A stretch of 64,000 bases of DNA from Streptomyces gardneri (GTDB lineage: Bacteria; Actinomycetota; Actinomycetes; Streptomycetales; Streptomycetaceae): positions 1-64,000 of the forward strand of contig NZ_BJMN01000019.1 in the NCBI RefSeq assembly GCF_006539185.1. The letters are read 5' to 3'. Below, piece by piece: positions 16,940-25,480 of the stretch. The position numbers were made by a program, and so were the translations under genes. The notes under the pieces are model-generated. The model ran no database searches. It worked only from the letters and a program-made list of their open reading frames with translations, and was not told where the DNA came from. How positions within the stretch are numbered: the first letter of the stretch is position 1; each line of letters opens with the position of its first letter.

Positions 16940-17404
16940 ATGTCAACTGGCATGGAACGTCGTCGCAGCTTCTTCCCCGAGTTCCCCGACGTCAGGGACT
17001 GGTTCGGCGACCTACCCCGCTTCCCGATGTGGCGCACGGCTTTCGAACGGCACGTCATCCCTATCGAGGTGACGAGCGGCGAGGGACGGTACGTGCTGAA
17101 GGCGGAGCTGCCCGGCGTGGACCCGGACGAGGACATCACGATCACTGTGGACGGCGACGTGCTCACGGTCAGCGCCGAGCACGAGGAGAGCAGCGAGACG
17201 AAGGACCACTCCGAGTTCCGCTACGGCTCCTTCGAGCGCGCGGTGCGCCTGCCGGAGGTGATCGACCCCGAGGACGTGAAGGCAGAGTACGCCGACGGCG
17301 TCCTCACCGTCAGCGTCGCCGTCCGGCAGCCCCAGGAGAGCCGCGCCCGCACCGTTCCCGTGACCCGTGCAGGGGGAGCCGACGAAGCGGAATCCGCCAC
17401 ATGA
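16940..17404 (+). CDS. Hsp20/alpha-crystallin small heat-shock protein
   Basis: 154 residues from the ATG at 16940 (AAGGAG 9 nt upstream). The alpha-crystallin domain spans about residues 37-135, with HVIPIEVTSGEGRYVLKAEL, the conserved ELPGVDPDEDITITVDGDVL, FRYGSFERAVRLPE and the signature AEYADGVLTVSVAV. Small heat-shock proteins form oligomers that hold unfolded proteins without ATP. In this setting (next to Usp, CBS and an Rv1733c-like gene) it parallels HspX of the mycobacterial dormancy regulon. The Rv1733c-like gene follows on the same strand after 100 nt. Confidence 0.93.
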   Translation: MSTGMERRRSFFPEFPDVRDWFGDLPRFPMWRTAFERHVIPIEVTSGEGRYVLKAELPGVDPDEDITITVDGDVLTVSAEHEESSETKDHSEFRYGSFERAVRLPEVIDPEDVKAEYADGVLTVSVAVRQPQESRARTVPVTRAGGADEAESAT

Positions 17405-17504
17405 AGCCCGGCCAGGTCCCGGATCCACCCCTCGGGGCCGAAACCACCGCACCCCGCTGAGCCCGTGCGGGCCCGGTGGGAGCCGTCCCACCTGGAGGCC
17501 CGTC

Positions 17505-18128
17505 ATGCGCGACGGAGCGACACCGCCCCCCGGGCAGCCGCAGCGGCCCTGGCGCGACGGCCGCAACGGCGACCCTGCCGGTCCGGACGCCAACTCCCTG
17601 CGCCGCCCCTGCGACCGGACCCGCACCCGCTGGCACGTCGGCCTCGCCCTCGCCACGCTCATCGCCTTGATCTGCGGCGTGATTGCGGGTGCCCGCATGT
17701 GGAGCGACGCGGCACGAACCGCCCGCGACGAGGCAGGCCACCGCCACGAGACCACCGCGACCACCCTCGCCCGCGCCAACGGCTCGTCGACGGCCGCCCG
17801 CTTCGCCACACCCCCCGTACTCGTCGACGCCTCCTGGCGCGCCCCCGACGGCACACTGCGCACCGGCAAGGTTCCCGTCCAGCCCCATACCGCAGAAGGC
17901 ACCACGAAGACGATCTGGGTCGACGACGCCGGGGCGGTCACCCGCGCCCCGCGCAGCACGGCCGAAGGACAGTTCGGCGCCGTCGCCGGCGGCACCCTCG
18001 TCGCCGGGACGCTCGCCTTGACCGCCGCCGGCGTGGTCGGCCTGCGCCTGCGGCGTACCGAGGCCGCCACCCTGGACGAATGGGACAGCGAATGGGCCGT
18101 CGTGGAACCACTGTGGACCCACCGTTGA
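17505..18128 (+). CDS. Rv1733c-like two-helix membrane protein
   Basis: 207 residues from the ATG at 17505, preceded by GGAGG at a 6-nt spacing. A hydrophilic N-terminus is followed by a membrane helix (VGLALATLIALICGVIAGA), an extracytoplasmic domain of about 100 residues (VLVDASWRAPDGTLRTGKV, TKTIWVDDAGAVT) and a second helix (AVAGGTLVAGTLALTAAGVV), then a short acidic C-terminus (WDSEWAVVEPLWTHR). This matches the Rv1733c family, a DosR-regulon membrane protein of M. tuberculosis with several Streptomyces paralogues. The function is unknown. It probably shares a transcript with hsp20. Confidence 0.85.
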   Translation: MRDGATPPPGQPQRPWRDGRNGDPAGPDANSLRRPCDRTRTRWHVGLALATLIALICGVIAGARMWSDAARTARDEAGHRHETTATTLARANGSSTAARFATPPVLVDASWRAPDGTLRTGKVPVQPHTAEGTTKTIWVDDAGAVTRAPRSTAEGQFGAVAGGTLVAGTLALTAAGVVGLRLRRTEAATLDEWDSEWAVVEPLWTHR

Positions 18129-18418
18129 CGTACCTGAACCAGGCCGGAGCCATGGCCATCGTGTGGTGTCCGCGACAGCCGACAACCCTGATAGCCGCAG
18201 TCGGTGAAGCCGGCCACCGCCGCTCGCGATGGGGCTACCCGGATGAGGGATCGCGTACCGGACGGGTCTCGATCACGCATCCCGGACCGGGATAGATATC
18301 TGTCTCGTGGGCATCCTGGAGTTGGAACGAACCGCGACGCCAACCCGAACGTGCCTCGGTGCGGCGGCATCACGGGCATGGTGGCTGGTGGCGCCGAGAG
18401 CCCCTCTCGGGAGCGACC

Positions 18419-18520
18419 ATGCGACTTCCCTTCCTCGACTCCTGTACAGCCAGCCGGGTCCTTTCGCGTCCGTCTATCTGGACACGTCCCGCGATGCCGC
18501 CGTCGAGAGCCCGACCAGCC
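18419..18520 (+). pseudogene. N-terminal scrap of a baeRF (Rv2629-like) gene
   Basis: An ATG at 18419 behind CGGGAGCG reads MRLPFLDS. After a one-base loss at about 18441 the next frame continues LYSQPGPFASVYLDTSRDA, which is the characteristic start of the bacterial archaeo-eukaryotic release factor (baeRF) family that includes the DosR-regulon protein Rv2629. Nothing else of the roughly 370-residue protein follows. The remainder of the gap 18129-18581 holds no gene; an AGATATCT palindrome lies at about 18294. Confidence 0.7.
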
Positions 18521-18581
18521 CTCAGGACGGGCATCGGCCTCTGTCACGTGGGCACCTTCCTCGATCGGACAGGCTCGCCCC

Positions 18582-19160
18582 TCATAGGCCGGGGGCGCCC
18601 CAGAGCGGGAACCAGCGGGTCAGGTCCTTCTCGATCTGTAGATCGTCCTTGATCACAGCCTTGACCTGGAGTTCCAGCGGATTGTCGCGCCTGTCTCCGG
18701 GCAGCGGAGCGAACGGGTAGAAGGTGCCGCGCTTGTAGAGATAGACGAGCGCGAGGGAACGCAGCTCGGCGTCGTGGAAGGTGACCAGGGAGCAGAGCAG
18801 CTGTGGACCGAAGCCGCTGTCCTGAAGGGCGGTGTTCACCGCGTGCAGGTCGTTGACCAGGCTGGTCAGGTCGCCGGGGTCGCGGCGGGAGAGAAGCCAC
18901 GAATATCCGTAGGTGTCGCGGCTGAACTCCACCGGCGCGTCACCGCGTTCGAAGTCCGCACCGAGGAGGGCACGTACCTCCTGCTGGACCTGTGCGAACG
19001 CCCCGCCCTCGATGGCGGCGAAGCAGACCGAGCCCGCTCCGGTCGGGGTGAAGCCGACGGCTGCCTGAAGGGTGATCGCCGCTGAGGGGAGACCGAAGAG
19101 CTGGTCCAGGTCAGGCTTCACTGGCTTGCTCCGGCCGAACAGGACGTCCAGGAATCCCAT
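18582..19160 (-). CDS. pspAB: PspA-associated protein PspAB
   Basis: 192 residues; AAGGAG lies ahead of the ATG at 19160. The start MGFLDVLFGRSKPVKPDLDQ, the block ITLQAAVGFTPTGAGSVCFA and the central YSWLLSRRDPGDLTSLVNDL are typical of PspAB. The end is DLQIEKDLTRWFPLWGAPGL. It is the last gene of the PspA-PspAA-HtpX-PspAB operon found in many actinobacteria. The molecular role is not established; the association with PspA and HtpX implies envelope-stress handling. It lies 19 nt after htpX. Confidence 0.85.
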   Translation of the reverse strand: MGFLDVLFGRSKPVKPDLDQLFGLPSAAITLQAAVGFTPTGAGSVCFAAIEGGAFAQVQQEVRALLGADFERGDAPVEFSRDTYGYSWLLSRRDPGDLTSLVNDLHAVNTALQDSGFGPQLLCSLVTFHDAELRSLALVYLYKRGTFYPFAPLPGDRRDNPLELQVKAVIKDDLQIEKDLTRWFPLWGAPGL

Positions 19161-19179
19161 GGGTACCAGCTCCTTCTCC

Positions 19180-20109
19180 TCACGCCCCGGCGTGCGGTTC
19201 GCCGCCTGCCTCGCCCAGCTGCGCGGAGATCTCCGCGAGCGCCTCGATACGGCGTTCCAGGGTGGGGTGGGTGGAGAACAGGTGCGCCACGGTCGTGCCG
19301 GGCCCGAGGGCGGGGGTGAAGAAGAACGCGTTGAACGCCTGCGCGGTGCGCAGGTCCCGGGTGGGGATACGGGCGATGTCGCCGCTGACCTTGGTCAGCG
19401 CCGACGCCAGGACGGACGGCTTTCCGGTCAGCATCGCCGCGGCGCGGTCGGCAGCCAGTTCGCGATACCGGGACAGGGCCCGGATGAGCAGGAAGCTGAT
19501 GGCGTAGACGAGGGCGGAGACCGTCATCACGGCCATGAAGACGACGGCGGTGTTCTGGTCGCGCTGGTCGCGTCCTCCGAACAGCTGGGAGTAGAAGGCG
19601 AAGCGGACGACGAGTCCGGCGATCACGCCCAGGAACGAGGCGATGGTGATCACGGCGACATCGCGGTGTGCGACGTGGGAGAGCTCGTGGGCGAGGACGC
19701 CTTCGAGTTCCTCGGTCTCCAGACGGCGCATGAGGCCGGTGGTCACGCAGACGACGGCGTTGTCGGCGTTGCGGCCGGTGGCGAACGCGTTGGGCAGGTC
19801 CATGTCGGAGACGGCGACCCGGGGCTTGGGCATGTCCGCGGTGGCGCACAGCCGGTCGATGACCCCGTGCAACCGGGGCTGCTCCTCGGGTGTGACGAGG
19901 CGGCCGTGCATGGCGTACAGGGCGATCCGGTCGGAGTACCAGAACTGCGCGCCCAGCAGCGCCGCGGCGATGATGACCACCAGGACGACGGACTTGAGCA
20001 GCACGATCAGCGCGGCGATGAACGCCACGTACACCAGCCCGAGCAGGAACATCGTGACCACCATGCGGGCGGTCAGCTGCCGGTCGGGCTCGAAGCGGCT
20101 GCGCATCAC
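19180..20109 (-). CDS. htpX: HtpX-type membrane zinc metalloprotease (M48)
   Basis: About 309 residues. Two N-terminal membrane helices (MFLLGLVYVAFIAALIVLL, VVLVVIIAAALLGAQFWY) are followed by the M48 zinc motif in VLAHELSHVAHRDV and another helix pair (VAVITIASFLGVIAGLVV; VFMAVMTVSALVYAISFLL). The third ligand is probably the Glu of RYRELAADRAA. HtpX degrades damaged membrane proteins. The start may be the GTG at 20109 or the adjoining ATG at 20106. It follows pspAA by 4 nt, so it belongs to the Psp operon. Confidence 0.92.
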   Translation of the reverse strand: MMRSRFEPDRQLTARMVVTMFLLGLVYVAFIAALIVLLKSVVLVVIIAAALLGAQFWYSDRIALYAMHGRLVTPEEQPRLHGVIDRLCATADMPKPRVAVSDMDLPNAFATGRNADNAVVCVTTGLMRRLETEELEGVLAHELSHVAHRDVAVITIASFLGVIAGLVVRFAFYSQLFGGRDQRDQNTAVVFMAVMTVSALVYAISFLLIRALSRYRELAADRAAAMLTGKPSVLASALTKVSGDIARIPTRDLRTAQAFNAFFFTPALGPGTTVAHLFSTHPTLERRIEALAEISAQLGEAGGEPHAGA

Positions 20110-20113
20110 ACAC

Positions 20114-20392
20114 TCACCCCGGGATCAGGCCCTCGTCGGAGAGCAACTCGCTCACCTGCGCGAGACTGGTGCCCTCATCGGGAAGTACGAGTTCCGACGG
20201 AGTGATCCGCTCGTCCGGCACCCGTGTGCCGAGGCTGCGCACCGCGTCCAGCAGGGCCGACAGGGCGGAGGCGAACGCCGCCTCGTCGCCCGCGGTAGCG
20301 GCCGCCTGCAGGGCGGAGTCCAGTTCATTGAGGTGATCGAGGTGTTCTTCGGCGATCTCGTACTGGCCCTCGCCGAGAATCCGCGTGATCAT
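20114..20392 (-). CDS. pspAA: PspA-associated protein PspAA
   Basis: 92 residues. The start MITRILGEGQYEIAEEHLDH and the centre LNELDSALQAAATAGDEAAF are characteristic of PspAA, a small alpha-beta protein found between pspA and htpX in actinobacteria. Its ATG overlaps the pspA stop by 4 nt (ATGA), a mark of tight coupling. It probably binds PspA or regulates its assembly; direct evidence is lacking. Confidence 0.88.
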   Translation of the reverse strand: MITRILGEGQYEIAEEHLDHLNELDSALQAAATAGDEAAFASALSALLDAVRSLGTRVPDERITPSELVLPDEGTSLAQVSELLSDEGLIPG

Positions 20393-21144
20393 GACCTCTC
20401 CTTCCCCTCGGGGCCCTCCACCGCCGCGGGGCCTGTGGACGCCGGGAGCGCCGCCTTCATCCGGGCCAGCTCGGTCTCCACGTCGCTTCCCGCGGTGACG
20501 CGCTCGAGTTCGGCCTGGATGTCGTCACGGCCGGCCGGCAGCGTGGCGTCGTCCAGCGCGCCGGAGGCGATCAGCTCGTCCAGCGCACCGGCTCGCGCCT
20601 GAAGCTGCTCGGTCTTGTCCTGCGCGCGTTGCATTGCCAGGCCCACATCGCCCATCTCCTCGCCGATGCCGGTGACCGCCTCGGTGATGCTGGTCTGCGC
20701 CTCGGCGGCGGTGTAGGTGGCCTTGATCGTCTCCTTACGGGTACGGAACGCCTCCACCTTCGCCTCCAGACGCTGCGCCGCCAGCGTCAGCTTCTCCTCC
20801 TGGTCCTGCAGCGACGCCTGCTGTCCCTCCAGATCGGTGATCTGCGAGTCCACTGCCGTACGCCGGGTCAGCGCCTCACGGGCCAGATCCTCACGCCCCA
20901 TGGCAAGTGCCTGTTCCGCCTGGCCCTGGAGCTTGCCCGTGGACTGCCGCAACTGGTTCACCTGCAGCTCGACCCGCTTGCGGCTGGTCGCCACATCGGC
21001 CACGCCACGTCGCACTCTCTGCAGCATCTCGCGCTGCTGCTCGTAGGAGTAGTCCAGAACCTCGCGTGGGTCCTCGGCCTTGTCCAGCGCCTTGTTCGCC
21101 TTGATCCGGAACAGGGTGGCGATGCGTTGGGTGATGCTGGTCAT
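20389..21144 (-). CDS. pspA: PspA/IM30 phage-shock protein
   Basis: 251 residues, almost wholly coiled coil. The start ITQRIATLFRIKANKALDKA and the block DPREVLDYSYEQQREMLQRV are typical of the actinobacterial PspA. PspA is a peripheral inner-membrane protein of the ESCRT-III fold that forms rods or rings on damaged membranes. It opens the four-gene Psp operon. The ATG at 21144 has GAGGAAGG upstream. The C-terminal ~30 residues are Ala/Pro-rich. It appears fully intact, in contrast to its neighbours on the upstream side. Confidence 0.92.
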   Translation of the reverse strand: MTSITQRIATLFRIKANKALDKAEDPREVLDYSYEQQREMLQRVRRGVADVATSRKRVELQVNQLRQSTGKLQGQAEQALAMGREDLAREALTRRTAVDSQITDLEGQQASLQDQEEKLTLAAQRLEAKVEAFRTRKETIKATYTAAEAQTSITEAVTGIGEEMGDVGLAMQRAQDKTEQLQARAGALDELIASGALDDATLPAGRDDIQAELERVTAGSDVETELARMKAALPASTGPAAVEGPEGKERS

Positions 21145-21297
21145 GGCGACCGCCTTCCTCGATGCCGCGGGTCAACCACCGGAACGCGCCTCTTCCATTG
21201 TCCGGGTGCTTCACCGCCCCGGCAGCTTGATCGTGTTCCGTGCGGGTTGTCGTGGGTGGTGGCCCACCCCCGGCCCGGGGGACGGCCTGCAGCCTCG

Positions 21298-21729
21298 TGG
21301 AGGACCTTCCAGGAGGCGGCGATCAGCCAGAAGCCGACGCCGAGTGCGACATAGCCGGCCAGGTGGAAGGGGCTCAGGTATGGGTCGCTGCTCCAGCCGG
21401 TCAGGTCGTTCCACAGGTGGCCGTCGGCGTCCTTGAGCAGCGGGAACGGGGAGCCCGAGCCAGCTGCCCAGCAGAGACACGGTGAGTGGGATGCCGTATA
21501 TCTCGGTGAACAGTGCCACCAGGAAGGCGTTGGAGGCGCCCATGACCTGACAGTCCCGCATTGTCTTCGGGTGGAAGAAGCCTGCGGTGAAGACGGTCCT
21601 CCTTGAGGCTGACCGTCCGGCGGCTGGCCTGCGCCGCCCACGGGCGATGCCGCTCATGCGGCGCTGGTAGTCCTCCTCGTTGATGTCGCCACAGCGGTCA
21701 GCATTTCGCCGTATGCGGGATCGATCCAC
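21298..21729 (-). pseudogene. relic of an MddA-like membrane methyltransferase, with a SHOCT-like scrap
   Basis: On the minus strand a short SHOCT-like motif (CGDINEEDYQRRMSGIA) is followed by MGASNAFLVALFTEIYGIPL and TVSLLGSWLG. After a frameshift near 21455 comes SPFPLLKDADGHLWNDLTG-type text, then LSPFHLAGYVALGVGFWLIA and ASWKVLHEA. These blocks match the actinobacterial isoprenylcysteine-carboxylmethyltransferase/MddA-like family, in which a SAM-binding half with an RHPQY motif should follow. That half is missing. The relic is thus truncated at its C-terminus, frameshifted and fused at its start to an unrelated SHOCT piece. Confidence 0.65.
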
Positions 21730-22117
21730 CTGCCCCTTCTGCGATCAGGGAGTTCGCCGACTGACGCAGCCGCCTGGACCAGGAACAACCACAGCACCTG
21801 CGGCTCGCCGCCCAGCGGTTCCGCAGCGGACGCGCCGCGTGCTGCGGCCAGCCGGGCGAGAGTCACGGCGTCGACGGCACGGGACGACGACTCCACGTAC
21901 CTTGGCGCCATGGCTGCCCGGTCTGCCGGGTCCCTGCGAGTAGGACCGGGCGGTTGCCTGCGCCGGGCCACTCGTCGGCCGATGTCTCCGAGCCGGGCCC
22001 GGCGGTGATCGGCAGTCCCCGCCGCCTGCGTGCTCTATGAGCACCGTCCCCTCCCTGAGGGCCGGACGCCGCCGCGATGAGCGGACAGCCGGCCGCCGAG
22101 GGGCGCAGCCATGGCGG
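21730..22117. other. stretch without a recognisable gene
   Basis: No coding sequence is supported on either strand. Two small inverted repeats are present: GGTCC/GGACC around 21930-21950, and GTGCTC-TAT-GAGCAC at 22030-22044, which lies just past the end of the DUF1876 gene and may act as its terminator. Confidence 0.3.
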
Positions 22118-22399
22118 TCATCCTTGTAGCGGCGGTTCGTTGGCGGCGGCATCGGCCGTGCCGAAGCGCAGCAGCTGGTGGCCGAGGTCGACCAGGGCGC
22201 GTCCTGCCGCGTATTCGTCGCCGATTTCCGGCGCGGGAGGGTCGTGCGGGTTGCGGTGGGCTTCGGTGCGGCTCTCCAGCCGGTTGTCACCGGTGTCGAG
22301 GACGGCGTGCACCTTCGTGACGTCGCCTTCCTCGAAGAGGTCCACGCGCAGGGTCCACGTCTTGGTACGCGTCGGCGTGTTCGTCGTCTCATCGTTCAT
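22118..22399 (-). CDS. DUF1876 protein
   Basis: 93 residues from the ATG at 22399. The pattern TKTWTLRVDLFEEGDVTKVH followed by AVLDTGDNRLESRTEAHRNP and EIGDEYAAGRALVDLGHQLL is DUF1876, a small dsRNA-binding-like alpha-beta fold, very common in Streptomyces stress clusters. The function is unknown. It is a single gene with relics on both sides. The length is normal for the family. Confidence 0.85.
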   Translation of the reverse strand: MNDETTNTPTRTKTWTLRVDLFEEGDVTKVHAVLDTGDNRLESRTEAHRNPHDPPAPEIGDEYAAGRALVDLGHQLLRFGTADAAANEPPLQG

Positions 22400-22818
22400 G
22401 TCCAGTCCTGTCCTCTGAGGGGGACGGTGAGGATTTCGTCCCGGGGGGATGGACGAGTCAGGCCGGAACAGCCGCCCGCTGTCAGGGCCCGTCGGTGCGG
22501 TGACCTCTGGTGGGGACGGGAACCACCTTCTTCGTCCGGGGTCCGTATCTCCAGCGTGAACGAGGCCGAGACTGTTGGACATGGGCCGCCCGGCCTAACG
22601 CGGGGCGGCGGTCGGACGCGGTCCGTGTGCGCCGCCGACTCGGTCGCCGCCGTCCGCTGTGGCCCGGCAGTGGCGCTCCCGTCCCGTTCCGCCCGCTCGC
22701 GAAGGAACGGTGGGACAGCGGCCACCGGGGCCACCGCGAGTGGGCAGTCGGGGACATGGCGGATTCGCCGAGGCGCATTCAGCCTGGTCGTCGGGGCAGT
22801 GACGGGGCCGTTCGGCAC
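22400..22818. other. intergenic stretch
   Basis: About 420 nt with no recognisable gene. It should contain the promoter of the DUF1876 gene and whatever remained upstream of the phosphatase scrap at 22819. No strong inverted repeat was noticed. Confidence 0.3.
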
Positions 22819-22990
22819 GGTGGAGGCTCGCAATACCGACGGAGACTTCTTCCCGCTCACCGACCACGCCCCCTCCTCGACCGGCCCGACCTGTCGCGGG
22901 CCCTGGCGGATCTGCGCGAGGCGGTCAGCACCCACACCCGAAACCGGCTCGACGACGCCGCTCTACTCCTCCTGCGCATGACGCCCCCGA
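22819..22990 (+). pseudogene. C-terminal scrap of a SpoIIE/RsbU-type phosphatase
   Basis: One frame reads VEARNTDGDFFPLTDHAP. After a one-base loss the next reads PLLDRPDLSRALADLREAVS and ends RLDDAALLLLRM. This is the usual end of Streptomyces PP2C phosphatases of the RsbU group (ARxxDGxFFPL ... DDAALLLL). The rest of the domain is missing. It lies 680 nt upstream of an intact phosphatase of the same superfamily and could be the remains of a second copy. Confidence 0.65.
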
Positions 22991-23111
22991 CGGGACCGGC
23001 CCGCACTCACAGGGAGCGCATCACGGACGGCGAGCGGGTACTCTCCACCGCCGAGCGCACGGCGCCTGCGCCGACCCCTGCAGCCTGCGGCGGAGCCAAC
23101 AGCAAGACGGC

Positions 23112-23440
23112 TTGCACGCCCTCTCATTGGGCGAATCGGTGGTAGCAGACAGCAGCGCGGTGTTTCTAGACGTGCGTGTGCCCGAGGAATGGCGGCACGG
23201 CCATATGGATGGCTCCGTGCCGCCCCCCGGGGGGGACTGTTGGAGTTCTTCGCGGACCCCACAAGCCCTCGCTACAAGCCAGCCCTCGCTCCCGAGCGGC
23301 GGGTCATCGTCGTCTGCGCTTCGAGCGCGCGCCACTCGCCGCCCTGGCCCTCAGAACGATGGGCCAGCGCGACGTAGGAGCTGGTTTTCCACACGCCGAT
23401 GGGGGGACCTGGCTCCCACCCCATGCAGTACTGAGAGCTC
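23112..23440 (+). pseudogene. rhodanese-domain relic with several frameshifts
   Basis: Pieces of one rhodanese-like domain appear in successive frames: FLDVRVPEEWRHGHMDGSV, then GLLEFFADPTSPRYKPALA and PERRVIVVCASSA, then LAALALRTMGQRDV and a DGG-like end. VVCASSA stands where the active-site loop (VxxCxxGxRS) is expected, so the Cys seems kept but the frame is broken at least twice. It cannot give a folded protein. Confidence 0.7.
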
Positions 23441-23666
23441 CCGCTCGTTGACCTGCCGTTCCACTGGCCCACCCTCAACTCGAAGTGATCTACGACAGCG
23501 GCATGCTGCCATCAAGTGGATGTCCGTGCGGGCGGCGATCTCCGCGATGCGGCAGACCTGTGGCCGACTCTCTCCTGGGGGATGATGTGTATGTGAAGAG
23601 CCTGGCTGGTGGCGCTCACCCCAGCAGATTGCCGGGTCGGCGCAGGAGGGGCTCGTTGAAGGGACC

Positions 23667-24905
23667 GTGGCCGTGGGTGATGGGCGGAGTGAGCTTCCCC
23701 GGCTTCTGACCGCAGCGGAGACGGCCGCGCCGGTGGATGCCGTCGACGTCGTCGCGCGGGATCTGCATAGGCGGTTCGAGGCTGTCGAGGTCTCCTTCCT
23801 CATCGTGGACCTGACGGGGAAGGCGGTGGCCCGGCTGTCCACCACCTCCGTGGGGGAGAGCGGCCGGGGAGCGGAACGGATTCCCTTGCTCGGCAGCGTG
23901 TACGAACATGTGATCCGTACCCAGCGGCTGTACCAGGAGGCGACCCACCGCGGACACCGCGTGATCGCACCGGTCACCAACCGGGGGGACGCGATCGGGC
24001 TCCTGGAACTCCTTCTGCCGGCCGGACCCGGCGAGGACACCCTCACCGCGATCGGGGAGGCCGCGCACGTACTGACCTACGTCGTGATCGCCAACGGCCG
24101 CTTCACCGATCTCTACACCTGGGGCAAGCGTTCCAGGCCGCCCACCCTGGCCGCGGAGATCCAGTACCAGCTGCTTCCCCCGTCCCTGTCGTGCGAGGCG
24201 GCCCAGTTCACCCTGTGCGGGAGCCTCGAGCCCTCCGAAGACCTCAGCGGCGACACCTTCGACTACACCCTGGACCGCGACACCCTGCACGTGTCGGTGA
24301 CCGACCCCATGGGGCACGACATCGACGCGGCCCTGGCCGCCACCGTGCTGGTCGGCGCCTTGCGGGGCGCCCGTCGCGCAGGTGCCGGCCTGGTGGAGCA
24401 GGCCCATCTGGCGGACCAGGCCCTGGCCGACCACGGCCAGGGCCACGCCACGGGGCAGCTGTTGCGCATCAACCTCCACACGGGGCGGTCCCAGCTCGTC
24501 AACGCCGGTCACCCCTGGCCACTGCGACTGCGCCAAGGGGTCGCGAAGGCGATCCCCTGCGAGGTGGACCATCCCTTCGGACTGTCTGTGCCCGTGCCCC
24601 ACCCGTACCGCGCTCAGGACGTCGACCTGCGCCCCGGCGACCGGCTGCTCATGTTCACCGACGGCATGCTCGAGCGCCACGGAGAGAACGTCGATCTCCC
24701 CGGCCTTCTGGAACGCACCCGGAACCTGCACCCCCGCGAGACCGCTCTGGCAATGACTTCAGCGGTACGAGGCGCATCCGGCGACCGACTCGAGGACGAC
24801 GCCACCGTGATATGCCTGGACTGGCACGGCCCGCAGGAGACCCAGCGGCACGTCAGCTCCGGCGCGGACACCCACCAGGCCTCGGCCGACCGCCCGAAGC
24901 CGTAG
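23667..24905 (+). CDS. GAF-like plus PP2C (SpoIIE/RsbU) serine phosphatase
   Basis: About 412 residues, starting at the GTG at 23667 or 23673 (AAGGGA upstream). The N-terminal ~150 residues look like a GAF/sensor domain (FEAVEVSFLIVDLTGKAVAR; HRVIAPVTNRGDAIGLLELL). The C-terminal half is a SpoIIE-type PP2C domain: QYQLLPPSLSCEAAQFTLCG, DLSGDTFDYTLDRDTLHVSV, TDPMGHDIDAALAATVLVG, LVNAGHPWPLRLRQG, LMFTDGMLERHG, LEDDATVICLDW. The usual GGD is SGD here, but the metal-binding Asp residues are kept. Such proteins dephosphorylate anti-anti-sigma factors in stress pathways; no partner is adjacent. Confidence 0.9.
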   Translation: MAVGDGRSELPRLLTAAETAAPVDAVDVVARDLHRRFEAVEVSFLIVDLTGKAVARLSTTSVGESGRGAERIPLLGSVYEHVIRTQRLYQEATHRGHRVIAPVTNRGDAIGLLELLLPAGPGEDTLTAIGEAAHVLTYVVIANGRFTDLYTWGKRSRPPTLAAEIQYQLLPPSLSCEAAQFTLCGSLEPSEDLSGDTFDYTLDRDTLHVSVTDPMGHDIDAALAATVLVGALRGARRAGAGLVEQAHLADQALADHGQGHATGQLLRINLHTGRSQLVNAGHPWPLRLRQGVAKAIPCEVDHPFGLSVPVPHPYRAQDVDLRPGDRLLMFTDGMLERHGENVDLPGLLERTRNLHPRETALAMTSAVRGASGDRLEDDATVICLDWHGPQETQRHVSSGADTHQASADRPKP

Positions 24906-24985
24906 GCCCGGCCGTACCGGACGCGAAAGCGAACGCCGCAGAGCAAGCCACCACCGCCGTCGACCAGGCGTGCAGGACGCGCGGA

Positions 24986-25225
24986 TCACGGGCCATACGT
25001 CCGACGGACAGCCCCCAGGCCCTTGTCCGCGTACAGCTCGGCCACCGTCAGCGACTGGAAAATCTGACTGCGGCACTCTCGCAGAGCCGGTTCCAGTGAG
25101 CCGGGCGGAAGGGCCTCAAGCGCGTCGGCGGTTTGGCTCCGGCGGCGACTTCGACGGGGGCGGTGTCCGGATCGACGGCGTCGTTTGGCCAGTCCCTCGC
25201 TATCCCGGATGAGGGCGCCGCTCAC
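24986..25225 (-). pseudogene. PIN-domain toxin relic
   Basis: A GTG at 25225 overlaps the antitoxin stop by 4 nt (GTGA). The start VSGALIRDSEGLAK is the usual N-terminus of Streptomyces PIN toxins (SGALxLDSEGL), with the first catalytic Asp. From there the sequence is Arg-rich shadow-like text and the later PIN acidic residues are not seen. The rest of the toxin was lost by frameshift or deletion. The last 40 codons (FQSLTVAELYADKGLGAVRR) do not look like a PIN domain and their origin is unknown. Confidence 0.6.
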
Positions 25226-25480
25226 GCGGCCGCCCCGGCGTCGGAGGAGGTGCCGCCGGCGAGCTTGGCCCGCTTGGCGGCGACCGCCTCCGGGTCGGCG
25301 GGGCCGTGGGCCTTGTCGAAGTCGGCGATCAGCTCGTCCAGGTTGTCGCGCTCGATCTGCCGCTGCGGCCTTCTCCAGGTATGCGGACACGCTCCGCTTG
25401 CCGACCCGCTCGCGGATCGCTTGCAGGGCGCCGGCGGTAACGGAGACGGAGATGCCACTGCTGGGGCCGTCGCCGGGTGG
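25222..25480 (-). pseudogene. antitoxin relic, frameshifted
   Basis: The N-terminal part GISVSVTAGALQAIRERVGK and RSVSAYLEKAA is in one frame, and the C-terminal part RQIERDNLDELIADFDKAHG and AAKRAKLAG is in another; two bases appear lost (or one gained) near 25372. Together they give the typical CopG-like antitoxin that precedes PIN toxins in Streptomyces. Since both toxin and antitoxin are broken, the system is dead. Confidence 0.65.
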
